Source: an uncultured Armatimonadota bacterium
Lineage (GTDB): Bacteria > Armatimonadota > Fimbriimonadia > Fimbriimonadales > Fimbriimonadaceae
Reading direction: 5' to 3'
Assembly (NCBI GenBank): GCA_903927025.1
Contig: CAIYLG010000008.1
Coordinates: 1-64,000, forward strand
Length of the DNA stretch: 64,000 nucleotides
The position numbers and the translations under genes were made by a program. Positions 18,051 to 26,175 of the stretch are shown here, in pieces; position 1 is the first letter of the stretch; each line of letters begins with the position of its first letter. The notes beneath the pieces were generated by a model that saw only the letters and a list, made by a program, of their open reading frames with translations, was not told the DNA's origin and made no database searches.

Positions 18051-18542
18051 ATGGCAAGACACTGTCCTGATTGCGAAATCGAAATGCTTCAAAAGAGCTT
18101 TTTCGGCGTTTTAGTCGATACCTGTCCCGACTGCGCTGGCATCTTCTTTGATGAGGGAGAAGTGAATGCCATCCGCTCGCAAGGTGGAGAGAGAGCCTTC
18201 TATGAACTGGACGACTTAGTGCAGCCGTGCCCCTTCTACTTTGCGCCAGATGAACAGAACACTTACCGCAAATGTCCCAACTGCCTTGCCTCCATGCGAA
18301 GGGTTCAGTACCTATACACTTCGCCGGTCACCCTGGACAGTTGCGATTCTTGCGGTGGGACGTTTATCGACAACGGGGAACTTCAGCAAATGAAGGCGTA
18401 TTTAGAAGCTGGGAAAGCTTTGGATCAATCCGATCCGAAGCAAATCGCCGCAGGGCTTGATATTCACACGATCGAACAGCGAGATAAGGCTAGAAGGCTG
18501 CACTGGATTGCCGGTGCCATGGCGTTCTATCCATTCCACTAG
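18051..18542 (+). CDS. Double zinc-ribbon (TFIIB-type) protein
   Basis: 163 aa with two zf-TFIIB-like ribbons: CPDCEIEM...CPDCAGIFFDEGEV at residues 5-40, and CPNCLASM...CDSCGGTFIDNGEL in the middle. Each has two CxxC knuckles and the family's C-terminal W/F-x-D-xGE(L/V) tail. The C-terminus ends with a short hydrophobic stretch (LHWIAGAMAFYPFH). Function unknown; such proteins are often linked to redox or protein quality genes, and msrB follows after 11 bases, in agreement with that. Confidence 0.85.
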   Translation: MARHCPDCEIEMLQKSFFGVLVDTCPDCAGIFFDEGEVNAIRSQGGERAFYELDDLVQPCPFYFAPDEQNTYRKCPNCLASMRRVQYLYTSPVTLDSCDSCGGTFIDNGELQQMKAYLEAGKALDQSDPKQIAAGLDIHTIEQRDKARRLHWIAGAMAFYPFH

Positions 18543-18553
18543 GCAGGTTATCA

Positions 18554-18955
18554 ATGAGCGACAAAGTCATCAAAACAGAAGAAGAATGGCGTGGCGTCCT
18601 AACGCCAGAGCAATTTCACGTTCTTAGAAACAAGGGAACCGAGCGCCCCTTTACCGGAGAATATTGGAACTCAAAGTCAGAAGGGATTTACCGATGTGCC
18701 GGCTGTGGAGAGGTGTTGTTCGACTCCACAACAAAATATGACTCCCACTGCGGTTGGCCGTCATTCTATGACTCCCTGGATCGGACCAAGATCACCGAGA
18801 TTGAAGATCGCAGCCATGGGATGCACCGAGTAGAGGTTGTCTGCGCCAAGTGCGGCGGCCACCTTGGGCACATATTCCCAGATGGCCCAAAGCCTACTGG
18901 TGTGCGCTACTGCATCAACTCAGTTTCGCTCACCTTTGAACCCAAAGGAGAGTAA
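18554..18955 (+). CDS. msrB: Peptide-methionine (R)-S-oxide reductase
   Basis: 133 aa, full-length MsrB, which reduces methionine-R-sulfoxide in proteins. The catalytic Cys is in GVRYCINSVSL. The two CxxC pairs that hold structural zinc (RCAGCGEV and CAKCGGHLGH) are intact, and the family signature SHCGWPSF is present with its Cys. No signal peptide, so cytosolic. The gene follows the zinc-ribbon gene in the same direction and converges on the TPR gene. No msrA is in the window. Confidence 0.96.
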   Translation: MSDKVIKTEEEWRGVLTPEQFHVLRNKGTERPFTGEYWNSKSEGIYRCAGCGEVLFDSTTKYDSHCGWPSFYDSLDRTKITEIEDRSHGMHRVEVVCAKCGGHLGHIFPDGPKPTGVRYCINSVSLTFEPKGE

Positions 18956-18958
18956 AAG

Positions 18959-19642
18959 CTAAGAGCTGATGAATTTCAGGAGGCGAGTCGAGTTCTCATA
19001 AGCTGGGTTGATCTTGAGGGATTTCTCCAGGTCAGCCTTTGCTTTCGGAACCAGCTTCAGCTGAACTTCGGCCTGGGCCCTTGCAAAGTAATAGCCCTCA
19101 CGCCCATCGTGATGCTTAATGGCGAGGTCGGCCTCTTCGATCGCCTTCTGATAGTCATGGCGACCGTAAGCGACAAGGCTCAGCAGATGGTGGCAGTCTG
19201 CCGTTACCGCCTCAACCTTGGCCGTATCGTCGAACGTCTTGAGGTTGCTCGGTAATGGCGAATCAGCCAAAGCCTGGTTCAATCTCTGGTCCGCAGTGTC
19301 TGTGTCTCCCGCAAGAAAGTACAGTAGCCCGGCGGCATAATATCCTGCCTCCAAATCGGGTCGGTAGGCGTTCATGCTGTCCATGATCTTTGCATCGGTC
19401 AGTGCGATGTCCCGATCAGCAGGTTCCAGCTCTTGGCCCTCGTTGAACTTTTCAACAGCCGGCCGAGATGTCCTCGTTACTTGGTCTAAAGCATCATTGA
19501 ACTGGGCGTCGCTTTCAACTACGGTTGCACCGTTCGGCAACTTGCCCGGCCGATTGGAGAGAATCATCACGACCGCGATCACGAGGGTTACCGCAAATGG
19601 AACCCCAACCCTTGTTTTTAGACTGACAGTATTAGCTTGCAA
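18959..19642 (-). CDS. Membrane-anchored TPR-like protein
   Basis: 227 aa. One N-terminal transmembrane helix (VGVPFAVTLVIAVVMIL, about 13-29), then an extracytoplasmic domain with TPR-type helix pairs: EAGYYAAGLLYFLAGDTDTADQRLNQAL, HLLSLVAYGRHDYQKAIEEADLAI, and YFARAQAEVQLKLVPKAKADLEKSLKINP. Probably a scaffold for protein contacts; partner unknown. The start appears to be TTG 19642, overlapping the leuS stop by 11 bases, so it is likely co-transcribed with leuS. Confidence 0.7.
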   Translation of the reverse strand: MQANTVSLKTRVGVPFAVTLVIAVVMILSNRPGKLPNGATVVESDAQFNDALDQVTRTSRPAVEKFNEGQELEPADRDIALTDAKIMDSMNAYRPDLEAGYYAAGLLYFLAGDTDTADQRLNQALADSPLPSNLKTFDDTAKVEAVTADCHHLLSLVAYGRHDYQKAIEEADLAIKHHDGREGYYFARAQAEVQLKLVPKAKADLEKSLKINPAYENSTRLLKFISS

Positions 19643-22289
19643 CCAGGTTCACCAGCTTCCTTGGCACAACGATCACCTTGCGAATCGTCTTACCTTCCAA
19701 ATGGCTTTGAACCTTCGGAAGTGACTTCGCAACAGCTTCCAACTCTTCGTTGGTTGCTGCTGCATCCATCTCAATTGTATCGCGAAGCTTGCCGTTGACC
19801 TGTATGGCCACCGTCACAAGATCGTCTGTCGCCAATTCTGAGACGAACGTCGGCCACACCTCGTTCACGACAAATCCCTTGTGTCCCAATGTCGTCCACA
19901 ACTCGTCCGCAGAATGCGGCGCAGACGGACTCAGCATCTTGATGAGCGATTCAATAGCTTCAGACAACGTGAGAGCAAACGCGCGGCTCGGGTTGGCCTT
20001 GTTCCTCTGAACGAGGTCGGTCAGTTCGTTGACAAAGATCATCATTGACGAAACGTAGGTATTGAACGCGAAGCGGTCGATATCGGCGGTCGCCTTTCGG
20101 ATGGTCTTGTGCGTTTTTCGGCGGACTTCGCGGGCAACGCTGTCCAACTCTTCAAAGCCAACGAGCCCCTTCCACTCAGGGACATAGAACGCCTTTGATT
20201 CATCGATTAGCTTGAAAATCTTGCTGAGGAACCGAACCTGTCCCTGCATGCCCTCATTAGACCACTGAACATCGGCATTGAATGGAGCAACGAAAAGCAG
20301 ATACATTCTGAGGGCATCCGCCCCGTAGCCCCCCACAGCATCTTCTGGAGTGACCACGTTCCCTTTGGACTTAGACATCCTTGCCCACCGGTAGAAGATG
20401 TCCTCTTCCGGCAGCTTTGCCGCATCGACAAAGGAAAGGAGGACACCTTCCTCCCCAACCTCAAGCTTCTCATCTACTCTTGGATAACGATACGGTGTCT
20501 GTGCCAACACCTGACCCTGATTTTCCAGTCGAGCAAACGGTTCCTTGACGGTTACGAGGCCCGCGTCGTAAAGCACCTTGGTCCAGAACCGGGCATAGAG
20601 TAGATGCATCACTGCATGCTCAGCACCACCTACGTAGCAGTCCACCGGCATCCAATACTTTGCCTTGTCAAAATTCCATGGCTCGGTCTTGTTCGATGGA
20701 TCGCAGAATCGCAGGAAATACCACGAAGAGCAGGCAAATCCACCCATGGTGTCAGTCTCACGCTGCCCTAACCGCCCATCTAGATCCGTTGTGTTGACGA
20801 AATCTGGGATGTGAGCCAGTGGCGAAGTTCCATCACCGGATGGTTCGTACTCGTCCACCATCGGCAGCTCCACCGGCAGACAATCCTGCGGCACCAGCTG
20901 CATCTCGCCGTCCTTAGTGTGGATGATGGGAATGGGACAGCCCCAGTACCTCTGTCGAGAAATCAGCCAGTCGCGAAGTCTGAACTGCACCTTTCGCTCG
21001 CCGATGCCTAGCCCTTCAATCCAGATTCCAAGCGCGGTCATCGATTCGAAGACCGGCATGCCGGAGTACTCACCGGAATTGACAAGCACTCCGTCCTTTG
21101 CAATGAAAGGAAGTTTGACCTGCGCCCCATCCGTTGGAGCAATGACCTGAATCACTTCTATTCCGAACTTTTTAGCGAACTCGAAGTCTCGCTCATCGTG
21201 TGCCGGAACCGCCATGATAGCGCCAGTTCCATAGGTCGCCAGAACGTAGTCGGCAACCCAGATCGGCACTTTCGCACCATTTGCAGGATTGATCGCATAG
21301 GCACCAGTAAACACTCCCGTCTTCTCACGGTTGGTCGCGAGGCGGTCGATATCGCTCAGAGTCTTCGCTCGAAGCTGATAGGCGCGGACGCTTTCAGCAT
21401 GCACCTCGTCAACTCCACGGAGGATCCTCTCCAACAGCGGATGCTCTGGCGCAAGAACACAGAACGTCATACCAAAAACCGTGTCGATTCGAGTCGTAAA
21501 GACATCGAATGCCAAGGCACCTCGGCTGTTCTTCACCGCAAAGCCGTCTTCAGACACTTCGTCGGGTGCCGCACTGTCGGCAATCACCATCGAGAACTGC
21601 ACGCCCTCGCTTCGTCCGATCCAATTCCTCTGTTGACTCTTGATTCCCTCTGGCCAATCAAGTTCATCGAGGTCATCAAGCAGTCGCTGCGCGTAGTCAG
21701 AAATCTTGAAGAACCACTGAGGTATCCACTTCTTCTCAACAAGAGCCCCGGAGCGCTCCGCCCGTCCGGCGACGATCTCCTCGTCGGCAAGAACGGTCTT
21801 GTCAACCGGGTCCCAGTTAACTGCCGCCATCGAACGGTATGCCAGTCCACGCTTGAACAGCAGTTCGAAGATCCACTGAGTCCAGCGGTAGTACTCCGGA
21901 TCTGAGCTTGAGAAGGATCGTGACCAGTCGTACGAAATGCCCACGAGTTCCATCTGCCGACGATAAGTCGCCGCATAGGACTTGATCATGGGAGCCGGAT
22001 GGGTTTTGTGCTTTATCGCCTCGTTCTCGGCAGGGAGACCGAAAGCGTCGAAGCCCATTGGATGCAGAACGTTGTAGCCCTGCATCAGCTTCATTCTGCA
22101 GATCACGTCTGTTGGAACGTAGTTTCTACAATGACCAACACTTAGGCCGGCCCCAGATGGATAGGGGAAAAAATCGGCACCATAGAATTTCGGCGCATCC
22201 GGATCGGTTCGCGTCCGAAAAAGATCCGCATCTTTCCAGCGTTGACGCCATTTTGCTTCAAAAGATGCCGGTTCATATCGGTCTGACAT
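19632..22289 (-). CDS. leuS: Leucyl-tRNA synthetase
   Basis: 885 aa, class Ia synthetase charging tRNA-Leu in the cytosol. HIGH-type motif in YPSGAGLSVGH (about 43-53), the CP1 editing domain with TTRIDTVFGMTFCVLAPEHPL and GTGAIMAVPAHDERD, KMSKS-type motif MSKSKGN (about 636-642), anticodon-binding helices and a C-terminal domain ending in KVIVVPRKLVNLV. All parts of a bacterial-type LeuRS are present. The ATG is flanked upstream by an inverted repeat enclosing a -10-like box. Confidence 0.97.
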   Translation of the reverse strand: MSDRYEPASFEAKWRQRWKDADLFRTRTDPDAPKFYGADFFPYPSGAGLSVGHCRNYVPTDVICRMKLMQGYNVLHPMGFDAFGLPAENEAIKHKTHPAPMIKSYAATYRRQMELVGISYDWSRSFSSSDPEYYRWTQWIFELLFKRGLAYRSMAAVNWDPVDKTVLADEEIVAGRAERSGALVEKKWIPQWFFKISDYAQRLLDDLDELDWPEGIKSQQRNWIGRSEGVQFSMVIADSAAPDEVSEDGFAVKNSRGALAFDVFTTRIDTVFGMTFCVLAPEHPLLERILRGVDEVHAESVRAYQLRAKTLSDIDRLATNREKTGVFTGAYAINPANGAKVPIWVADYVLATYGTGAIMAVPAHDERDFEFAKKFGIEVIQVIAPTDGAQVKLPFIAKDGVLVNSGEYSGMPVFESMTALGIWIEGLGIGERKVQFRLRDWLISRQRYWGCPIPIIHTKDGEMQLVPQDCLPVELPMVDEYEPSGDGTSPLAHIPDFVNTTDLDGRLGQRETDTMGGFACSSWYFLRFCDPSNKTEPWNFDKAKYWMPVDCYVGGAEHAVMHLLYARFWTKVLYDAGLVTVKEPFARLENQGQVLAQTPYRYPRVDEKLEVGEEGVLLSFVDAAKLPEEDIFYRWARMSKSKGNVVTPEDAVGGYGADALRMYLLFVAPFNADVQWSNEGMQGQVRFLSKIFKLIDESKAFYVPEWKGLVGFEELDSVAREVRRKTHKTIRKATADIDRFAFNTYVSSMMIFVNELTDLVQRNKANPSRAFALTLSEAIESLIKMLSPSAPHSADELWTTLGHKGFVVNEVWPTFVSELATDDLVTVAIQVNGKLRDTIEMDAAATNEELEAVAKSLPKVQSHLEGKTIRKVIVVPRKLVNLVAS

Positions 22290-22310
22290 AGTGAGACAGT
22301 TTATCTCACT
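22290..22310. promoter_or_regulatory. Inverted repeat around the putative leuS -10 box
   Basis: AGTGAGA (22290-22296) and TCTCACT (22304-22310) form a perfect 7-base inverted repeat abutting the leuS start codon. On the minus strand the middle reads TAAACT (22303-22298), a TANNNT -10 box eight bases before the ATG. It could be a repressor operator covering the promoter; if transcription started upstream instead, it would be a hairpin hiding the start codon. Confidence 0.45.
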
Positions 22311-22415
22311 GGACCGACGAGGGAGTTCTCAACCCTGAACTCAGCACATGAAGGGATGACTGCGTTCACACCCGCAGAACCACTAACCGATCTACTTAAC
22401 TCAATAGCGAATATC

Positions 22416-22466
22416 AAAAAAACGAAAAGCGCGTCGAAAACTGAGCAAGCTCAATTCGCAACGCGC
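22416..22466 (-). terminator. Intrinsic terminator of the putative ncRNA
   Basis: Read on the minus strand, GCGCGT (22466-22461) pairs with ACGCGC (22434-22429). The stem continues with TTCG/CGAA across a two-base bulge and TGAG/CTCA, and is followed by TTTTCGTTTTTTT. A GC-rich stem plus a U-rich tail is the standard intrinsic terminator form. Confidence 0.65.
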
Positions 22467-22926
22467 ATATCGTTTGCTCTCCACGGAATCACCTATAAAG
22501 GTGACTCCGTCTAGAGCGTTCAGTACGTGCTTACCTCCGCGTCATCTTTCAACGACGTATCGACTTGCCGACACTGATGCGAGCCCTTGATCGGGGAGGG
22601 CGAATGTACACCCGTCTTTCCCCTATTCTCCACTGATTCGATCGTCATCTCCTCAGCCGAGGTGGCAAGCGCTCAAACCTTCCGTTGACACCGAAGACAC
22701 ACTTGGCTCTTCGGCGCTACTCTGCTAAGGCACTGGTCCAAGAGTCCTCAGTAGGTTGCGTAAGGCTTTTTTTGCTTCGGTGAGCGGTCTTAGTCCTGCT
22801 CTTCCGGGCTCTTTCGAACTCGTCGCGGAAGTCCTCCGCGTCTCAGCTTTGCAATCCCCAGGAGAAGAGGCTCCTGATCCCGTTCTTTCGTTCGGGGCTG
22901 TGGTCCGTTTCACCTCAGCGGCTTAC
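22416..22926 (-). ncRNA. Putative structured noncoding RNA of about 0.5 kb, or long leuS leader
   Basis: There is no convincing protein gene between leuS and the aldo/keto reductase; the 62-codon GTG frame at 22725-22913 looks like chance. On the minus strand this stretch lies between a strong promoter and an intrinsic terminator, and it is full of perfect local stems: 22859-22876 (CAGGAG/CTCCTG), 22825-22839 (GCGGA/TCCGC), 22691-22714 (7 bp), and 22484-22509 (9 bp with one mismatch, loop of six). I searched by eye for RNase P RNA P4 motifs, the SRP apical loop, a tmRNA tRNA-like end and T-box elements, and found none. It may be an independent RNA or a terminated leader of leuS, whose start lies about 127 bases downstream. 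Confidence 0.5.
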
Positions 22927-22932
22927 AACATC

Positions 22933-22961
22933 ACTATACAGGCATGGATATCAAATGCCAA
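22933..22961 (-). promoter_or_regulatory. Strong sigma70-type promoter for the putative ncRNA
   Basis: On the minus strand, TTGGCA (22961-22956), a 17-base spacer and TATAGT (22938-22933) match the consensus TTGACA-17-TATAAT at 5 of 6 and 5 of 6 positions. It is the best two-box promoter I see in the window. The predicted start of transcription is near 22926. Confidence 0.6.
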
Positions 22962-23052
22962 CATTTTTTTTGTTTTGTTTTCCACCACCCTATGTGGATA
23001 ACTGATTGAGCAGTTCAGCAGATCCTTACTCGTAAAGGTAGCATTCCTAGTC

Positions 23053-24036
23053 GTGAAGCTTCGAGAGTTGGGAAAGACCGGTTGGAAAGTTAGTGAGGTT
23101 AGTTTCGGTGCTTGGGCAGTAGGAGGCACATGGGGTCCTGTAGACGACTCAGAGTCCCTCCTTGCCATGCATCGCGCTGTGGACATGGGTGTCAACTTCT
23201 TTGACACCGCCGACGTTTACGGAGATGGCCGAAGCGAGCGACTCCTCCGACAGCTCCGGTCCGAAAGGTCAGAGACCCTCTACATCGCCACGAAAGCGGG
23301 CCGCAGGCTGAATCCGCACGTCGCAGATGGCTACACATCGGCAAATCTCACCGCATTCGTGGATCGCTCACTCCACAACCTTGGAACCGAGGCGATCGAC
23401 CTGCTTCAACTCCACTGCCCTCCTACGGATGTCTACTTCCGACCTGAAGTGTTCGAAGCCCTTGAGCGACTGGTTGAACAGGGAAAGCTTCGCTACTACG
23501 GCCTGAGCGTCGAGCGTGGCGAGGAGGCACTAAAGGCAATGGAGTACCCAAATGTCCAGTCCATACAAATCATTTTCAATATCTTTCGGCAGCGCCCAGC
23601 AGGTCTCGTCTTTAGGGAAGCCAAAGCGCGTCAAATAGGCATTCTCGCTCGGCTGCCCCTCAGTTCCGGGATGCTCACGGGAAAGATGACTCCCGATACC
23701 AAGTTCTCAGAGGATGATCATCGAGCGTTCAATCGGGAAGGCGCCGCATTTGATAAGGGAGAGACCTTCTCCGGCGTACCTTACGCGGTTGGACTCGAAG
23801 CTGTCGAAGAGGTCCGCCGCCTCCTTCCTGAGGGCTACAGCATGGCCCAGTTCGCACTCAAGTGGATACTGATGCACGATGCAGTAACCTGCGCAATTCC
23901 CGGCGCTAAAACCGTTCCGCAGGCTACCGATAACTTTGGCGCTTCCAACTTGCCCGACTTGGACGAACGGACGATGCACTCGCTTACGAGTCTGTATCGA
24001 TCAAAAATTGCACCCTATGTCCATCAGAGGTGGTAG
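23053..24036 (+). CDS. Aldo/keto reductase
   Basis: 327 aa, NADPH-dependent oxidoreductase with a TIM-barrel fold. The catalytic tetrad is visible: Asp and Tyr in FFDTADVYGDGRSE, Lys in IATKAG, His in LLQLHCPP. The C-terminal cofactor part (AIPGAKTVPQATDNFGASN) is typical. It starts at GTG 23053 (MKLRELGKTGWKVSEVSFG is the usual AKR beginning), with an AAAGG sequence somewhat far upstream. Substrate unknown. A MarR gene follows in the same direction and may regulate it. Confidence 0.92.
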   Translation: MKLRELGKTGWKVSEVSFGAWAVGGTWGPVDDSESLLAMHRAVDMGVNFFDTADVYGDGRSERLLRQLRSERSETLYIATKAGRRLNPHVADGYTSANLTAFVDRSLHNLGTEAIDLLQLHCPPTDVYFRPEVFEALERLVEQGKLRYYGLSVERGEEALKAMEYPNVQSIQIIFNIFRQRPAGLVFREAKARQIGILARLPLSSGMLTGKMTPDTKFSEDDHRAFNREGAAFDKGETFSGVPYAVGLEAVEEVRRLLPEGYSMAQFALKWILMHDAVTCAIPGAKTVPQATDNFGASNLPDLDERTMHSLTSLYRSKIAPYVHQRW

Positions 24037-24056
24037 CAACTTTGATTAGGTTCCCT

Positions 24057-24062
24057 CATAAT
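24057..24062 (+). promoter_or_regulatory. -10 box (CATAAT) seven bases before the MarR gene
   Basis: CATAAT ends seven bases before ATG 24070, so +1 would fall at or next to the start codon. An AGGGAG run lies directly against the ATG, too close for normal Shine-Dalgarno spacing. Supports leaderless transcription of the MarR gene separate from the reductase gene. Confidence 0.45.
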
Positions 24063-24069
24063 CAGGGAG

Positions 24070-24552
24070 ATGAATGAAGTCCGCCACACTCTCTCTGGCC
24101 AGGCTGGTCTGCTGTGCGAGCTTCTAACTGCGGCAATGGAACCCAAGCTCGATGAGGCAGGTCTCTCCCTGGGGACTTTTGAACTGTTGAGCGCTATCCA
24201 AGGCAGCGGAGGACGCGCCACTCAAGTCGAGGTGGCTCGCCGTCTTGGTATCACCCCTCCGTCCCTATCTGAATCGGTTCGAGCGGCTGTATCGCGAGGT
24301 TTGGTGGAGCAACATGCTGATTCCGATGATGGTAGGCGCAAAATCTTAAAGCTGACACCCATCGGGCGCAAAGCTATGACCTCAATAGTAAAGGGAGTCA
24401 ACACGGCAGAAACTCGTATGATCGGGGAAATTGGCGAGGATCAGATTAGCGCCGCCATCGAAACCCTCATTCGCGTGAACCGAAACCTCGCGCGGATCGT
24501 TGAACAGGATGCAAATGCGAAGAGGCCGTTGAGAAACAGAAGGCAAGCCTAA
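24070..24552 (+). CDS. MarR-family transcriptional regulator
   Basis: 160 aa. Winged helix-turn-helix of the MarR type: GTFELLSAIQGSGGRATQVEVARRLGITPPSLSESVRAAVSRGLVEQ gives the HTH, followed by the wing HADSDDGRRKILKLTPIGRKAM with the conserved D-x-R. C-terminal helices for dimerisation follow. Such proteins bind palindromic operators and are released by small ligands or oxidants. Candidate targets are the flanking reductase and the two downstream small genes. Effector unknown. Confidence 0.9.
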   Translation: MNEVRHTLSGQAGLLCELLTAAMEPKLDEAGLSLGTFELLSAIQGSGGRATQVEVARRLGITPPSLSESVRAAVSRGLVEQHADSDDGRRKILKLTPIGRKAMTSIVKGVNTAETRMIGEIGEDQISAAIETLIRVNRNLARIVEQDANAKRPLRNRRQA

Positions 24553-24559
24553 CGTCAAG

Positions 24560-25129
24560 ATGAAACCTATTGAGCTGCGCTCGGATACGGCATATCTCCA
24601 AGCACTGAAGTGTGTTGGATATCGAGTGCCGCATATGGGACGCCTTAAAAAGCAGGGCTACGTGCTGAATTTGGGCTTGAGGTATGGGCTGCTTGGGATC
24701 GCAGCAACGTTCCATCTACTTGAAACGGCAAATAGTGAGGACGAAAAGGTAGTCATGGATCTGGCTCGACAGTGGCCGCGACTTGTTGAAGATCACGTTC
24801 GTTTTGAAACTCACCGCCTAGTTCCGTTTGCGTCAGACGCAATCTTTCCAGTGGCAGTCGGTAGGTGTGCCGAAAGGCCGCTCAAGATCGCTCTTCCGCT
24901 TCTTCGCCGCCTATGTCCGCTAGAAAGCTGTCTTGCTGAGGCCACCGAGCAGTACATTTCCGAGAACAGATACGGGATTCGATTGAACTGGTCGGTGTTC
25001 CAGCGACGCCGAGCACTTCGAGAATTCCGAAAACAAGCCGAGCTATCCACCGGTTTTGCACTTCACTTTTTCGAGCGACGGCAGTACGATCTCGAAGAAG
25101 TTCCAGAAATCGCGCTTTTGGGCGAATAA
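24560..25129 (+). CDS. Hypothetical Arg- and Leu-rich cytoplasmic protein
   Basis: 189 aa, family not recognised. Mostly helical and basic, with no signal peptide or clear membrane helix and no catalytic motif that I can name. Segments such as YVLNLGLRYGLLGIAATFHLLE and FQRRRALREFRKQAELSTGFALHFFERRQYD suggest a compact helical fold. Starts seven bases after the MarR gene and is likely co-transcribed. Confidence 0.6.
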   Translation: MKPIELRSDTAYLQALKCVGYRVPHMGRLKKQGYVLNLGLRYGLLGIAATFHLLETANSEDEKVVMDLARQWPRLVEDHVRFETHRLVPFASDAIFPVAVGRCAERPLKIALPLLRRLCPLESCLAEATEQYISENRYGIRLNWSVFQRRRALREFRKQAELSTGFALHFFERRQYDLEEVPEIALLGE

Positions 25130-25196
25130 AGAAACATCGAATTCCATCCCGCAATCGTCTTCAGTCAGCAAAAGAGGAGTCAGAGGGGCGTTACTT

Positions 25197-25568
25197 GTGA
25201 TCCGAATTGTAGGTCTCCAAAGAAGCGAATCAGCTGCGCAGGAGTTTGTCCTCCTGCAAAATCAGGGCTCAATGCGATTGAGTCTGCGGGGTCATGTCGT
25301 GATTAGCGACTCAGCCGTGGATGACTCAAACATGGCCCAAGCGGCCCACGTCTTTAGCGATGACGTCTTTATTCCGCCTGGAATGTACGTTCTGCTTTTC
25401 TCAGGTCAAGGTAATCCGCGATGGACTCGCACGAAAGACGGCGCCTTGGTCTACTACTGCTATATGAATCGATGCTCAGCCGTTTGGGATCGATCAAGCG
25501 GTCCACTCCATATCCTCAGCACCCAGCACACTTTCTCGGAACGAATGCCGGCGCTGCTGGCGAACTAG
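25197..25568 (+). CDS. Small lamin-tail-like (LTD) domain protein
   Basis: 123 aa from GTG 25197, supported by a GAGGGG ribosome site about eight bases upstream; the frame is open to 25056 but there overlaps the previous gene. The sequence follows the LTD pattern: EFVLLQNQGSMRLSLRGHVVISDSA, then HVFSDDVFIPPGMYVLLFSGQG, a YYCYMNRCSAVWDRSSGPLHILS strand pair. LTDs are immunoglobulin-like domains, in bacteria usually parts of large secreted proteins; a stand-alone cytosolic one is unusual. Converges on pth. Confidence 0.6.
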   Translation: MIRIVGLQRSESAAQEFVLLQNQGSMRLSLRGHVVISDSAVDDSNMAQAAHVFSDDVFIPPGMYVLLFSGQGNPRWTRTKDGALVYYCYMNRCSAVWDRSSGPLHILSTQHTFSERMPALLAN

Positions 25569-25569
25569 C

Positions 25570-26166
25570 CTAGCCGACGTTCAACAGATTCATGCCGGCT
25601 TCTAGACCGCGCTGAACAATCGCTTCCACCCCGTCTGCAGCCCTGTCAACTGCCAGTCCCACAACGTCTCGCTCTTCCCTGTTGAAAGCTCCAAGGACGT
25701 GGTCAATGGTGGTTCCCCCTGCCGCTGCATCAATTCCAACTTTTAGTCTCGGGTACTCGGAACTGCCCAACGAAGCGATGATGCTCTTATGGCCGTTGTG
25801 ACCTCCAGCGCTCCCTCCAGGCTTTAGCCTCAACCTGCCTAGCCGGAGCGCAAGGTCATCCGCGATCACAAGCACTCGGTCGGGGCCAAGTCCGCACTCG
25901 CGAGCAAGAGGAGCGACCGACTTGCCGCTGAGGTTCATATAGGTTAGTGGCTTGACCAGCCATACCGGCACATCCCCAATCTCCCCGATTCCCAACCTTG
26001 CCTGGAACTTCCCCTTGTCAAGCTTGATCTTGTGCCGCTCCGCCAGAAGGTCAATCACCTCAAAACCTACGTTGTGGCGCGTCCCCCGGTATTCACCCCC
26101 GGGGTTCCCTAAGCCGACGATAAGCCACTCAGGCTTAGCCTGGGGTTTGGACGCACGCCTGAACAT
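25570..26166 (-). CDS. pth: Peptidyl-tRNA hydrolase
   Basis: 198 aa, Pth1 family, which recycles peptidyl-tRNA dropped from ribosomes. GLGNPGGEYRGTRHNVGFEVID carries the conserved Asn and catalytic His; PLTYMNLSGKSV holds the substrate-binding Asn; IADDLALRLGRLRLKPGGSAGGHNGHKSI has the Asp and the second Asn motif. About ten extra residues precede the core. Follows wecB after nine bases and is probably its last operon partner. Confidence 0.95.
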   Translation of the reverse strand: MFRRASKPQAKPEWLIVGLGNPGGEYRGTRHNVGFEVIDLLAERHKIKLDKGKFQARLGIGEIGDVPVWLVKPLTYMNLSGKSVAPLARECGLGPDRVLVIADDLALRLGRLRLKPGGSAGGHNGHKSIIASLGSSEYPRLKVGIDAAAGGTTIDHVLGAFNREERDVVGLAVDRAADGVEAIVQRGLEAGMNLLNVG

Positions 26167-26175
26167 AGTCTCTAA

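Noticed and set aside
21198-21905. 235-codon frame antisense to leuS
   Set aside because: Composition is typical of an antisense shadow, with no domain or ribosome site, while leuS is certain on the other strand.
22452-22480. tmRNA-like tag sequence (Ala-Asn-Asp-Met...) on the minus strand
   Set aside because: It runs into the terminator stem, ends in Val-Ala-Asn and not Ala-Ala, and no tRNA-like domain can be formed around it.
22725-22913. 62-codon GTG-started frame on the minus strand in the leuS upstream region
   Set aside because: Lies inside the strongly structured stretch, has no ribosome site or recognisable protein pattern, and is low in hydrophobic residues; treated as chance.
22290-22926. 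T-box, RNase P RNA or SRP RNA upstream of leuS
   Set aside because: None of the conserved core sequences (T-box bulge, P4 strands, SRP tetraloop with its internal loop) is found on either strand by eye.
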